Shown one piece after another: positions 1 to 8,386 of a DNA stretch of 60,819 nucleotides; position 1 is the stretch's first letter, and each line of letters starts with the position of its first letter. The position numbers and the translations under genes are program-made. The stretch comes from an uncultured Butyrivibrio sp. (GTDB lineage: Bacteria; Bacillota; Clostridia; Lachnospirales; Lachnospiraceae): positions 1 through 60,819 of the forward strand of contig CAMNOS010000003.1 in assembly GCA_946546925.1 (NCBI GenBank). The letters are read 5' to 3'. The notes below the pieces were generated by a model. That model was not told where the DNA came from, made no database searches, and saw only the letters and a list, made by a program, of their open reading frames with translations.

Positions 1-2
1 CG

Positions 3-34
3 TAAAAAGTCGATGGAGATATACCCCATCGACT
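3..34 (-). terminator. Rho-independent terminator after pseC
   Basis: A nine-pair stem (AGTCGATGG with CCATCGACT) is followed, reading the minus strand, by a T5 run. It lies just past the TGA of the aminotransferase gene and so ends that transcript. Confidence 0.8.
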
Positions 35-42
35 CATATGAT

Positions 43-1239
43 TCATTTCCTGTAATATGCCGCAACCTTCTTAACCGCCTCAATCACAGACTCCACATCC
101 TCATCAGTCATGAGAGGATAGAGAGGAATGCTCATGATGCCCTCATATATTTCCTCTGCGATTGGACACAGTCCCTTCTTGTAGCCCCTCTCCTGATAGA
201 ACGGGAAATAGTAGACCGGTACATAGTGAACCTGGCACTGCACGTTCTCAGCACTTAAAGCATCGAAGAACTCACGCCTCGTGCATGAGAGTTTGTCCTT
301 ATTGAGCCTTATGATGTACAAATGCCTTGTGGTATCAGACTCAGGGATTTCCTTCTGCAGTATGAGCTCGGGAACATCACCAAAGGCCTCGTTATATCTT
401 CTGACTATCTCTTTTCTTCTGTCAGAGAATTTCGAGAGCTTCTTAAGCTGGCTCATAAGGAGGGCAGCCTGGAAGTCGGTCATCCTGTAGTTAAAGCCAA
501 GGGTCTGCATCTCATAGTACCAGGGACCCTCAGGGTTCTTCTCCACAAACTCGGACTCATCGTGAGTGATGCCGTGCTGGGATGCGAGAAAGAGCTTTCT
601 GTAAAGCTCGGGGTCGTTGGTGGTGATGGCACCGCCCTCCCCGGATGTTATGGTCTTGACAGGGTGAAAAGAAAAACAGGTCATATCGCCGAGGCTTCCT
701 TCCGGCTGTCCTTTATATTTAGTCCCGATTGCGTGGGCTGCGTCAATTATAAGGATGAGACCATGTTTGTCGCAGATCTGCCTTATCCTCTCATGTTCAA
801 CCGCCTGCCCCGTGAAATCCACGGCAACCACAGCCCTGGTTCTGTCAGTAATGTGCGCCTCGATTGAATCCGGGTCGATGTTGTAGGTCTCAGGGTTCAC
901 ATCTGCAAATACGGGTGTCGCTCCAACGTACACCGCACAGTTGGCTGAAGCAGCAAAGGTAAGCGGAGTTGTGATAACTTCATCCCCGGGTCCGAGCCCT
1001 GCAGCTATACAGGCACAGTGAAGAGCCGCTGTTCCGTTACACACGGTCACTGCATGTTTTGCCCCCGTAACCTCACAGATCCTGTCCGCAAGAGCCGCAA
1101 CACTGGGGCCACAGGTTATGTAGTCGCCCTTCAGTGTCCCTGCCACTGCCTGAACATCATCATCATCGATCCACTGGCGGCCGTAAAAAATCTTTTTATC
1201 CCTGACGGGCTTACCTCCAAATATAGCTAACGTTTCCAT
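43..1239 (-). CDS. pseC: PLP-dependent sugar aminotransferase, PseC-like (DegT/DnrJ/EryC1 family)
   Basis: The 398-aa product is a full-length DegT/DnrJ/EryC1/StrS aminotransferase. It most resembles PseC, which transaminates a UDP-4-keto-6-deoxy-N-acetyl-hexosamine to the 4-amino sugar in pseudaminic-acid synthesis. Visible marks are the N-terminal YGRQWIDDDDVQAV, the PLP-phosphate region NGTAALH, the cofactor aspartate in IIDAAHAIG, and the Schiff-base lysine in FSFHPVKTITSGEGG. The start follows a good ribosome site (AGAGGTGA, six bases away). No other pse genes are in the window. The gene is bounded by its own promoter and terminator and looks monocistronic, so the product could be another 4-amino-sugar used for glycan or flagellin decoration. 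Family is certain, exact substrate is inferred. Confidence 0.85.
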   Translation of the reverse strand: METLAIFGGKPVRDKKIFYGRQWIDDDDVQAVAGTLKGDYITCGPSVAALADRICEVTGAKHAVTVCNGTAALHCACIAAGLGPGDEVITTPLTFAASANCAVYVGATPVFADVNPETYNIDPDSIEAHITDRTRAVVAVDFTGQAVEHERIRQICDKHGLILIIDAAHAIGTKYKGQPEGSLGDMTCFSFHPVKTITSGEGGAITTNDPELYRKLFLASQHGITHDESEFVEKNPEGPWYYEMQTLGFNYRMTDFQAALLMSQLKKLSKFSDRRKEIVRRYNEAFGDVPELILQKEIPESDTTRHLYIIRLNKDKLSCTRREFFDALSAENVQCQVHYVPVYYFPFYQERGYKKGLCPIAEEIYEGIMSIPLYPLMTDEDVESVIEAVKKVAAYYRK

Positions 1240-1287
1240 TATATGTCACCTCTTTGTCTAAGCATTTATGATTTCTGTCCACTATAT

Positions 1288-1316
1288 CATATAATGCTTC
1301 CTGCGTGTTTTTGCAA
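1288..1316 (-). promoter_or_regulatory. Predicted sigma-A promoter of pseC
   Basis: On the minus strand a -35 TTGCAA and a -10 TATATG are separated by 17 bp, about 45 bp upstream of the pseC start. This is inferred from consensus only. Confidence 0.5.
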
Positions 1317-1388
1317 GTGTTGCATGACAATAATCTGCAGGTCCCTGTGGATATTTTCCTTCACTGTCCGCAGGAAGTTGCGCTTTAT

Positions 1389-4300
1389 TTACCTTTTCTT
1401 TTTTACGACATTGCCATAGAACTTTTTGAATTCAGCCTTACAGTAATCCTTTGCCTTGATCCCCGGACCAAAGAAGGGCTTAAAATCCTCATCAGTGGCA
1501 AATGCATTATCAATTGTACCTTCATATACTCCTCTGGCACTTATAATAGCTGACAGGAAGTTCATCCACTGTGCGGCTCCATACTTTCTCTTGAGTAATC
1601 CATCCTCCATAAGTTCTTCCAGGTCCTCTTTTCTTCTGTGAAGCAAAAGTTCATTCAAGTTAAAATCTTTCGAAATAGGATCTTCTATGAGCGCAGGTAT
1701 CTTATTGTACCAGTCACTTGCTGCCTGAAGGAACTTCAACCGGTTAAGCACGCCTTCAAAATCATCGTATGCAAACAAAGACATCTTGGAAACCTTTTCT
1801 TCTTCGCTCTCATCCGTAAAAGAATCCTGAAGCTCTTTGTAAAGCTTCCTGTAAGCTTTAAAAATGTTCTCGGCATCCATGGCCATAACACAGGCAAACC
1901 TCAGCTTCATCTTTGCGGGAGACATGAGCTCTTTTATATCACCAAACTCAAATTCACTTATATCAAAGCTGAACAGGGTATCAAATACGTGGTTCATCTC
2001 CTCAACACGCTGTGCAAACTGTGGGAATTCAGTTTTCGGATCAAAACCGGCAGTGAGCTTCTTGTAACTGTCAAGAGCCATCTCCGACTTCTTATCTTCT
2101 GTCAGCTTAACCTTTTCTCCGGTGCCATCGTCATATCCATCCACATTATCAAGATAGGACATAATATTGACCATTGCCCGGTAAGTTCTCTCGGGTATCG
2201 ACGCGTCTTTCCTGGCCTTTTCTTCTTCACTCAGGACAAAGAACTCCTTGTCATACTTATAGAGGATCTCGTCGTATTCCTTGTTATATTCCTTACACGT
2301 TTCCTGCAAAGCGGGGAATTCTGCTTGCCATAAAGGCTCCTCCTTTTCCCATTTGATTTCTCTGTCACTAAATGCCTGCTCGTTCTTCAAAGCTTTCTCA
2401 GGGGAAGTCTTAAACCCGTATATCTTCGAAAGCATTCCATTTGCGGCCTGATATTTCGTAAGGGGTCTCGTTTCGTCTATACCTGCAACAAATATAAGGC
2501 TCCTGGGTAAAGATGCCACTACGTCATAAGCCTCGTATTCAGCCTCTGGCAGCTTCATAACATCAATCCCGTTTATCCTGTCTGACATTGCCTGAATCTT
2601 CTGATGAGATAAATTCCCCATCTCATACAGTGAAAAAGAATGAAGATATCTGTTGCTTGTGCGCTGTGAAATTCCGGTACCTCTTCCTGCCATTATTGAC
2701 TGTCCGAAAGAATAAAAAACCATTCCCTTGCTCATCATATCTTCTGCGGAATCAAACATATCAGGGATTTTCAGCGCCCCATCGGATTTTTCCACCAGTT
2801 CTTTTACATGTTTCAGGCTGTCTCTGAGTCCGTCAGAGGCAAGTTTTGCCAAACGCTCCTTAACTTTGAAATTGTCTACAAGTTTCCCAAAATCAGATGC
2901 ATCATACATATTGAGATCGCAGTTCATGACCTCTTTAATGAGCATTGTTTCATATTCATACTGCTGCTCATCTGTTCCTGTCGAGAGTTCAAACAGGCGC
3001 CTTACTTCTTCACCCGATTTGCCACCTATCATTGCACCAATTGTTCTTCCATGAGATGATTTTTTCCCGGTCGTCTTTTCAAGATACTCACAATAGGTAC
3101 TGGAAGGCTCAACCAGGAAATTAGCCTCAATTGCTCCCTTGCAGATACTATCCTGCATTATGGCATTTCTGTTGTATTGTTTTTTTCGTCTCTCAAGCTC
3201 AGCAGGGGGAATCTCTTCATTACCATCTGCAAGAAGAAGCCTGTATGTGATCTTTATGTTTTCGTCCTTCATCGCATCTTCTTCTGCATAAGTTTCCCTG
3301 TATTTGTTATATGTAACAGCCGGATAGCCTGGGGTAAATATATAGAACTTAAATCCGGTCGTCTCCTGCACATTGAGTTTAGATGCCAGTTTTTTCTCAA
3401 ATTCTTCCTTCGGAAGACTCATGGATTCCTTATCCACGGCCATAATATGATTGACGGCGCACATAGTCTTTTGAAAACTGTAGAAGAACCCGGTCTTCGC
3501 CCTGAATTCAACCATAGCTGCATCATCAAAGGAAGGATCCTCCCACCCTCTCGCAAGGCCCCGCACCACCTGGCTGTGAAGGTATCTGACTCTTTCACAG
3601 ATCTCGTAGTTATAGTTAAAGTTCTCCACCATATCTATGTAGTTTTTACCTTTTATCGAAGTAATGCTTATACCATTAATCTCATTTATGAGATCCTTCA
3701 TTTTGGCAGCATCGTACTCCGGCTCTTTATAGCCCGGCTGAGCCTCAATATTTCCCTTGAAATTTATGACATTTGAAAGAGCCGTCGCATTCATGGCATC
3801 AGCAATCTTGTTGTTATTAAGCCGTACGTATTCAGCTTTGGAAAGGTCTCTGCGATTGAGATAGTTCTCATTAAGAAGTTCTTTCGTCTTGCCAAGCCTC
3901 AGTGGTTCCTCATACATTTTGAGATAATTCGCACCTTCCTGCGCGTTCTTGAATTTAGGCGCACCAAGAGCATTTACCTTCTTCTGGGACATTCCGTTTT
4001 GCTGCATCATATGCTTTCCGGCAGCATAGACCTTCAAAAGCTTCAGGGCCACCTCATGCTGCTCGTAATCATTGGTACTTGTCACATCCATTGTCAGCTC
4101 TTCGTTATAGTGAGCCACATAATATTTGTCAGTGATCAGCTCCTTTCGGGCTTCATAGTAATATGCAACAGAACGGATCCTATCCAGTTTCTCTTCCATA
4201 ACCGCTCTGTCATCATCTCTGAAAGAAGAAAAATATTTCTCGGCGCCGCACAGTCTGTCAAAGGCTGCTATCTTAGCAGAGAGTTTCTCCAGTTCCGCAG

Positions 4301-4991
4301 CATTCCGGCACAGCTCAACGTCATTTTCAAGCCTGATGTTTCCGATGTTCACAGACATTATGCTGTCAAACATTATGTCCATGGCCTCCCTGACATCCAT
4401 ACCTTCTCTGTCTTCACCGCTCCCCATAAAAAGCTTTACAAGCTGCGCATTGGCCACAGCGTCCTCAGTCATGAAAGCAGACAGATCATAGATGCGCTCA
4501 TCGTCAACAAGCTCAGCTTCACCTGCAGCTTTTGCCAGAAGTTCAACGTTATGGTCTCTGACGCTATGCACTGCAGTTGTTATAAGCTTCAGATTCTCTT
4601 TTTTCCTAAAGAGCCTCGATCTTTTGTTATTCTGCTTTGAAGCTCTCACCTCATCATTGTATTTTGATTTGAATTTGCTGCCGTAATCCGATATAAGGGC
4701 AGACTTCTCCGGTACATGTTTTACAGTCTTAAGCTTTCTGAATGCAAGATTTATCCGCCTCATCTGCGCTACCGCTCTCTTCTCACGCATTTTGTCCTGC
4801 CTGTTAAGTTCCTGCCGGCTCTCGGATGATGCCCTCTCAGCCTCGCCTCTGTCCGCATAGGCCATACGCTGCATGTTTGCCACAGCCTCAGCATTGCGGG
4901 CATTATCACTTAAAAGTGCTGAACTCGCCACCATATCGGAGCGATCTTCCTGCCTTCTTGAAAACAATTCTTCGTCTCCATGTCCTATCAT
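1389..4991 (-). CDS. Large 1200-aa protein of unknown family
   Basis: The 1200-aa product is not recognised. It has no signal peptide and no clear membrane segment, so it is probably cytoplasmic. The first 140 residues are very charged and rich in Arg, Glu, Ala and Ser with coiled-coil character; the rest is a mixed, mostly helical, Lys/Glu-rich sequence with no P-loop, nuclease or glycosidase motif that I can see. The start is well supported by AAGGAGG eight bases upstream of ATG. It follows the GNAT-like gene by 57 nt on the same strand and probably shares its transcript. The reading frame is intact, so it is a maintained gene and not a wreck. No function is offered. Confidence 0.75.
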   Translation of the reverse strand: MIGHGDEELFSRRQEDRSDMVASSALLSDNARNAEAVANMQRMAYADRGEAERASSESRQELNRQDKMREKRAVAQMRRINLAFRKLKTVKHVPEKSALISDYGSKFKSKYNDEVRASKQNNKRSRLFRKKENLKLITTAVHSVRDHNVELLAKAAGEAELVDDERIYDLSAFMTEDAVANAQLVKLFMGSGEDREGMDVREAMDIMFDSIMSVNIGNIRLENDVELCRNAAELEKLSAKIAAFDRLCGAEKYFSSFRDDDRAVMEEKLDRIRSVAYYYEARKELITDKYYVAHYNEELTMDVTSTNDYEQHEVALKLLKVYAAGKHMMQQNGMSQKKVNALGAPKFKNAQEGANYLKMYEEPLRLGKTKELLNENYLNRRDLSKAEYVRLNNNKIADAMNATALSNVINFKGNIEAQPGYKEPEYDAAKMKDLINEINGISITSIKGKNYIDMVENFNYNYEICERVRYLHSQVVRGLARGWEDPSFDDAAMVEFRAKTGFFYSFQKTMCAVNHIMAVDKESMSLPKEEFEKKLASKLNVQETTGFKFYIFTPGYPAVTYNKYRETYAEEDAMKDENIKITYRLLLADGNEEIPPAELERRKKQYNRNAIMQDSICKGAIEANFLVEPSSTYCEYLEKTTGKKSSHGRTIGAMIGGKSGEEVRRLFELSTGTDEQQYEYETMLIKEVMNCDLNMYDASDFGKLVDNFKVKERLAKLASDGLRDSLKHVKELVEKSDGALKIPDMFDSAEDMMSKGMVFYSFGQSIMAGRGTGISQRTSNRYLHSFSLYEMGNLSHQKIQAMSDRINGIDVMKLPEAEYEAYDVVASLPRSLIFVAGIDETRPLTKYQAANGMLSKIYGFKTSPEKALKNEQAFSDREIKWEKEEPLWQAEFPALQETCKEYNKEYDEILYKYDKEFFVLSEEEKARKDASIPERTYRAMVNIMSYLDNVDGYDDGTGEKVKLTEDKKSEMALDSYKKLTAGFDPKTEFPQFAQRVEEMNHVFDTLFSFDISEFEFGDIKELMSPAKMKLRFACVMAMDAENIFKAYRKLYKELQDSFTDESEEEKVSKMSLFAYDDFEGVLNRLKFLQAASDWYNKIPALIEDPISKDFNLNELLLHRRKEDLEELMEDGLLKRKYGAAQWMNFLSAIISARGVYEGTIDNAFATDEDFKPFFGPGIKAKDYCKAEFKKFYGNVVKKKR

Positions 4992-5048
4992 AGAATAACC
5001 TCCTTATCTGAAGTTCAAAGATCCATGTCAAAGAGCTGCATCAAAGAA

Positions 5049-5915
5049 TCATTCATCAAAATTATCCGTTGTAACAGGAACCTCAAAGGTAAAGCTCACA
5101 AGATTTCCGACCTTAACGGCTTTGTGGCCTGTTACGTCGGACAGGATCCTGGTCTTCATCCTGTCTGAAGATATGTAAGTATATACTATGGTTTCCTTGG
5201 AATGGCACTTTCGGGCTGCATCTGCAACCCAATATATCAGATCATTTGTAAGAGCCCCTTCATCGCTTCCGTATGCAGCAACACCCTCTATAAAAATAGC
5301 ATTATCTCTGATGCTCGTAAGCAGCCCAGCCTGGATATTATAATCATCATCAACCAGGAATACCGAAGTTTTGGGATCATAGTACTCCCTGCCTGCGATC
5401 ACAAAGTCATAAATGGAAGCCTCCCTGACGAAGCTCTCCCACTGCTCATCCGTAAGGTCTCTGGGATTCAGACAACCAAGTCCTGTCACTGTCTTTTTGA
5501 TCTTCACATCCGAAACCAGAAATTCATAGAGAGGAAGCTTTTTTTCTTCCTCAAAAAATCCCAGCCCAGCGAAGAATCCGCCCCTGTCATCAGGATCACC
5601 TTCCGCAACGAACTCTCTTTCAATCACTGCGCTGCAGCCGCTTATCTCAGCCAGATCCTCAAGAAATCTGTAGAGAGCATTTTCCGCATCAGTATCTTTG
5701 AACGCGTCATCTATGATCACTTCTCTGACAACAAACGCAAAGCTGTCATCACTTTCATCAGGCACAGTTGAAAGTGCCATGACACCGCATGCAGTGTCTG
5801 ACTCCTCTTCATACAATCCGATAAAGACATCACTAAGTGCCTTTGCCTCTTCGCCAAGCGGCCGGACAAAGACTCCTCTGTTCTCATCATCAACAGGTGT
5901 TGCAACAAAATTCAT
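5049..5915 (-). CDS. Possible tandem GNAT-like protein
   Basis: This 288-aa acidic protein has two similar halves. Each has a beta-strand/helix layout suggestive of the GNAT acetyltransferase fold: the first half contains VREVIIDDAFKDTDAENALYR-type text typical of the acetyl-CoA-binding region, and the second half contains FIEGVAAYGSDEGALTNDL. No canonical Q/RxxGxG/A pyrophosphate loop is obvious, so catalysis is uncertain. The start has an excellent ribosome site (AAGGAGG). It sits between the MBL hydrolase gene (80 nt upstream) and the 1200-aa gene (57 nt downstream), all on the minus strand. Treat the fold as a suggestion; it could be an unrelated Lachnospiraceae-specific protein. Confidence 0.5.
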   Translation of the reverse strand: MNFVATPVDDENRGVFVRPLGEEAKALSDVFIGLYEEESDTACGVMALSTVPDESDDSFAFVVREVIIDDAFKDTDAENALYRFLEDLAEISGCSAVIEREFVAEGDPDDRGGFFAGLGFFEEEKKLPLYEFLVSDVKIKKTVTGLGCLNPRDLTDEQWESFVREASIYDFVIAGREYYDPKTSVFLVDDDYNIQAGLLTSIRDNAIFIEGVAAYGSDEGALTNDLIYWVADAARKCHSKETIVYTYISSDRMKTRILSDVTGHKAVKVGNLVSFTFEVPVTTDNFDE

Positions 5916-5995
5916 TGAAGGCCTCCTTCCTGGTGTTTAACAATTCGGTATATTCAATTACAACTACCGGGTCAGGTGATCCTGCAGATCATTTT

Positions 5996-6886
5996 TCACA
6001 GAATTTCAAACACATCGCTTTCTTTGGCCATGACAACAGTTCCATCAGAAGGAAGCTGCTCTTTTATACCATCAAGAAATTCGTCCGTATGGTTCGGAGC
6101 GTGGTGAACAATGACCACCTTTCCGACTCCCGCCTTCTGCCCAAGTTCAATTGCCTTCACATAGGTGGAATGTCCAAAGCTTCTGCACTTCTCATATTCT
6201 CCGGGTGTGTACTGCCCGTCAAACAGACACAGTTCTGCGTCTTTGGCAAAAGAGATAAGGCACTCCATAGGCTCAGTGTAATAGCGAAGTATTTCTTTTC
6301 CCAGAGGAGCATCCTCAGCCATCTCAGGCTTCCTGTCATCCGGCAGCTCTTCGTGTTCAAAGTCCGTAGCATAGACAAAATCGGTGCCTTCGCAGGACAG
6401 TTTGAACAGAGTTGAACCTCCGGGATGGTTGGCAGGTACAGCTGTCACTCTCACATCTCCTATGTCAAAAGAGCTGCCGTCCTCCGTCACTTCCCTGAAG
6501 GTGATCTTTGCAGGGAAAACATCTATCCCGACAGGCCACAGCGGCTTTCTCATATAGGTATCAAGCTTCTGTCTTATGGACATCCCGCAGTTGGTCGCTC
6601 CGTAGATGGATATCTCTTTTGTCCCCATAGCTCCAAGAAAGACAGGCAGCCCCAGTATGTGGTCTATATGTGAATGCGTGATAAGAAGCGATACGTTTCG
6701 GTCCCCCAGATCAGGAAGATTGAGAATCCCGGTCCCTGCATCAAGAATTATCGCCTGCGTATCCGTCATATAAAGATAGCTGCTTGTGGCGCCGCCGTAT
6801 TTCTGAAAAGCTTTTCCCGACACGGGAAGCGAGCCCCTGCATCCCAGAACTGTCAGTGTTATTTTCTTTTGTATATCTGACTGCAT
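5996..6886 (-). CDS. MBL-fold metallohydrolase (RNase Z/phosphodiesterase-like)
   Basis: The 296-aa product is a metallo-beta-lactamase-fold hydrolase of the RNase Z/cyclic phosphodiesterase-like branch. The metal ligands are all visible: THSHIDH (HxHxDH) near residue 72, the histidine in VPANHPGG, the aspartate in YATDFEH, and HHAPNH near the C terminus. The N terminus is TVLGCRGSLPVSGKAFQKYGG, the typical opening of this branch. It has no secretion signal and is presumably cytoplasmic. The start is set by AGAGG six bases upstream. It is the first gene of a minus-strand run with the GNAT-like and 1200-aa genes and is divergent from the DUF6465-like gene. The substrate (RNA end, cyclic nucleotide or phosphonate) cannot be told from sequence. 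Confidence 0.85.
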   Translation of the reverse strand: MQSDIQKKITLTVLGCRGSLPVSGKAFQKYGGATSSYLYMTDTQAIILDAGTGILNLPDLGDRNVSLLITHSHIDHILGLPVFLGAMGTKEISIYGATNCGMSIRQKLDTYMRKPLWPVGIDVFPAKITFREVTEDGSSFDIGDVRVTAVPANHPGGSTLFKLSCEGTDFVYATDFEHEELPDDRKPEMAEDAPLGKEILRYYTEPMECLISFAKDAELCLFDGQYTPGEYEKCRSFGHSTYVKAIELGQKAGVGKVVIVHHAPNHTDEFLDGIKEQLPSDGTVVMAKESDVFEIL

Positions 6887-6941
6887 AAAATACCTCTGCT
6901 TATACGATTCATTTGCTCAAACATTTTTTCGTTGTCCTTAT

Positions 6942-6958
6942 ATCATGATATCACAGAT
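6942..6958. promoter_or_regulatory. 17-bp motif shared with the 21.5-kb intergenic region
   Basis: ATCATGATATCACAGAT occurs here, 56 bp upstream of the MBL hydrolase start, and again at 21509-21525 upstream of the 91-aa gene. It contains the palindrome ATCATGAT. A role as operator or promoter element is inferred from the repetition. Confidence 0.35.
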
Positions 6959-6990
6959 AATTATCCCTCTGCGAGAAAAACACATACGGG

Positions 6991-7018
6991 TTGCAATATT
7001 TAAAAAAATGAATATAAT
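6991..7018 (+). promoter_or_regulatory. Predicted promoter of the DUF6465-like gene
   Basis: A -35 TTGCAA and a perfect -10 TATAAT are 16 bp apart, about 68 bp before the start codon. The very AT-rich spacer and strong downstream ribosome site suggest high expression. Confidence 0.6.
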
Positions 7019-7085
7019 AAAATGAAATAGTTTACTAACACATGTCTTACATGTAGATTTTTATTTCCATAAGGGAGGACTAGGA

Positions 7086-7280
7086 ATGGCAGCAAAGGTT
7101 AATACAAAAATTGAGCTTCAGTTCGGCGAGCTTGCCGTAAACGATGAGCAGCTTATAGCTCAGGCCAAGAAAGCATACGGCGGCAAGGACATCAAGAATC
7201 TTGATATCTATGTTAAGCCCGAAGAAGGCAAAGCTTACTATGTTGTTAACAACGACGTTACCGGAAGCTTTGATCTTTAA
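7086..7280 (+). CDS. Small DUF6465-like protein
   Basis: The 64-aa soluble protein resembles the DUF6465 family of small Clostridia proteins, which share the block IYVKPEEGKAYYVVN and end in a short strand (GSFDL). The N terminus (MAAKVNTKIELQFGE) predicts a small alpha/beta fold. It has its own promoter, a strong GGAGG site seven bases before ATG, and a strong terminator immediately after the stop, so it is an independent and probably highly expressed unit. Function of the family is unknown to me. Confidence 0.8.
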   Translation: MAAKVNTKIELQFGELAVNDEQLIAQAKKAYGGKDIKNLDIYVKPEEGKAYYVVNNDVTGSFDL

Positions 7281-7298
7281 TTCTCTTTGTAAAAAATA

Positions 7299-7333
7299 AA
7301 GCTTCGCACTTTCGATGTGCGAAGCTTTTTTAT
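7299..7333 (+). terminator. Strong terminator of the DUF6465-like gene
   Basis: An 11-bp perfect stem (AAGCTTCGCAC/GTGCGAAGCTT) with a 7-nt loop is followed by a T-rich tail. Confidence 0.9.
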
Positions 7334-7372
7334 TACTCTTTTGGTTGTGTATTTAAAACCATCTGACTTAAT

Positions 7373-7558
7373 TCATACGACATTGGCGGCCGCAATTGCG
7401 CAGGCAGCTGCCATGATCACCGCGATAATCGCAAAGATCCTCATCCACTTGTAGGTCTCTGCCTCCTCCTCATTATCCTTATTAAGTTCACCGATGGTGA
7501 ACACCACCACCCCCGCTATAAAGATGACGGCGGCATACACCGCTAAGAGTCTGTTCAT
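7373..7558 (-). CDS. Small two-helix membrane protein
   Basis: The 61-aa product has two hydrophobic helices (about residues 5-23 and 42-60) around a charged middle (ELNKDNEEEAETYKWMR). It is probably a small inner-membrane protein with both ends on one side. Its ATG overlaps the TGA of the upstream 236-aa gene in an ATGA arrangement, so the two are translationally coupled and likely work together. Family not recognised. Confidence 0.6.
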   Translation of the reverse strand: MNRLLAVYAAVIFIAGVVVFTIGELNKDNEEEAETYKWMRIFAIIAVIMAAACAIAAANVV

Positions 7559-8265
7559 AGTGTAAAGTCTCCGAAAATACTTGTTACTGCTGAATTGGAC
7601 GCGCTGCTTGCATAAGCCTTTATAAGAGCCTTGGAAAGATCAGTAGAAGCATTGCTGCTATCATCTCCCCCTGCCGTCAAAGATGCAGTATTAAGGTCTG
7701 ACAGCGATATGTTATCAAAGGGTGACTGCGTCGTCGCACCGGACTGCAGAGCATTTACCAGGTTTGTCTTAAAAGAACTGCTGCCGGACGATCCGGAATT
7801 CTCGCCGCTTTTTTCTTCGAAGAGAGAGCTCTGAACGAGATTGGCTGAAAAATACTGTGACCTGGAAAGCTCCTGCAGTGCCTCAGCACTAAGAGGTCCC
7901 TTATAAGCGTCGGAGTTGCCGGTATTCGAATCATCCGCCTGCGTGTTGCCAGAACCTGTCGCCTCAGAAACCTTTCCTGCGCCCTGTATACTCTCAAAAG
8001 CCCCATTTATCTGCTCAATAGTCGCATCAATCGATGATACGGCTGTCTGAACCTGGTTCTTAACACTTTCGGAAATATCGGGAACCACTTCTGCATCCCG
8101 CATTCTGCCCTCAATGTTCTGCCTTATGGCATCGGACAGTTCGGTCCTAAACCTGCTCTTTTGCTCTATCTCCTCAGAAGCCTTTCTTGCTACTTCGCTC
8201 ACATCAGAGATGGAATTGAGGTATTTATTAACTGCACTTGTGAGTTTGGAAATATCAAATGCCAT
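7555..8265 (-). CDS. Hypothetical protein with Ser/Ala/Gly-rich C terminus
   Basis: The 236-aa protein starts with a helical, coiled-coil-like segment (about residues 1-95) containing IEQKSRFRTELSDAIRQN, followed by a low-complexity Ser/Gly/Asn linker and a Ser-rich tail. There is no signal peptide or catalytic motif. The design (helical head, disordered tail) suits a scaffold or secreted-effector-like role, but that is speculation. It overlaps the small membrane-protein gene by 4 nt (ATGA) and is transcribed away from the orphan GHKL kinase. Not recognised as a known family. Confidence 0.6.
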   Translation of the reverse strand: MAFDISKLTSAVNKYLNSISDVSEVARKASEEIEQKSRFRTELSDAIRQNIEGRMRDAEVVPDISESVKNQVQTAVSSIDATIEQINGAFESIQGAGKVSEATGSGNTQADDSNTGNSDAYKGPLSAEALQELSRSQYFSANLVQSSLFEEKSGENSGSSGSSSFKTNLVNALQSGATTQSPFDNISLSDLNTASLTAGGDDSSNASTDLSKALIKAYASSASNSAVTSIFGDFTL

Positions 8266-8350
8266 AACGGTTCCTCCAAAACAATTATACTACATTTTGT
8301 TCGTGGTATGCTATATCTTGTGGTTATAATACGCCCTGATCCGCAGATGT

Positions 8351-8386
8351 TTGATTAATCCCAAATAAATCGTTAAACTTGAATCA
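8351..8386 (+). promoter_or_regulatory. Promoter fused to the GHKL kinase start (leaderless)
   Basis: A -35 TTGATT and a -10 TAAACT are separated by exactly 17 bp, and the -10 ends 6 bp before the ATG. Transcription would begin on or next to the start codon, and no Shine-Dalgarno sequence is visible. This suggests a leaderless mRNA. Confidence 0.5.

Noticed and set aside
1638-2333. Long ORFs on the opposite strand inside the 1200-aa gene (for example 231 aa)
   Set aside because: No ribosome sites or known domains, and they lie completely inside a well supported gene on the other strand.
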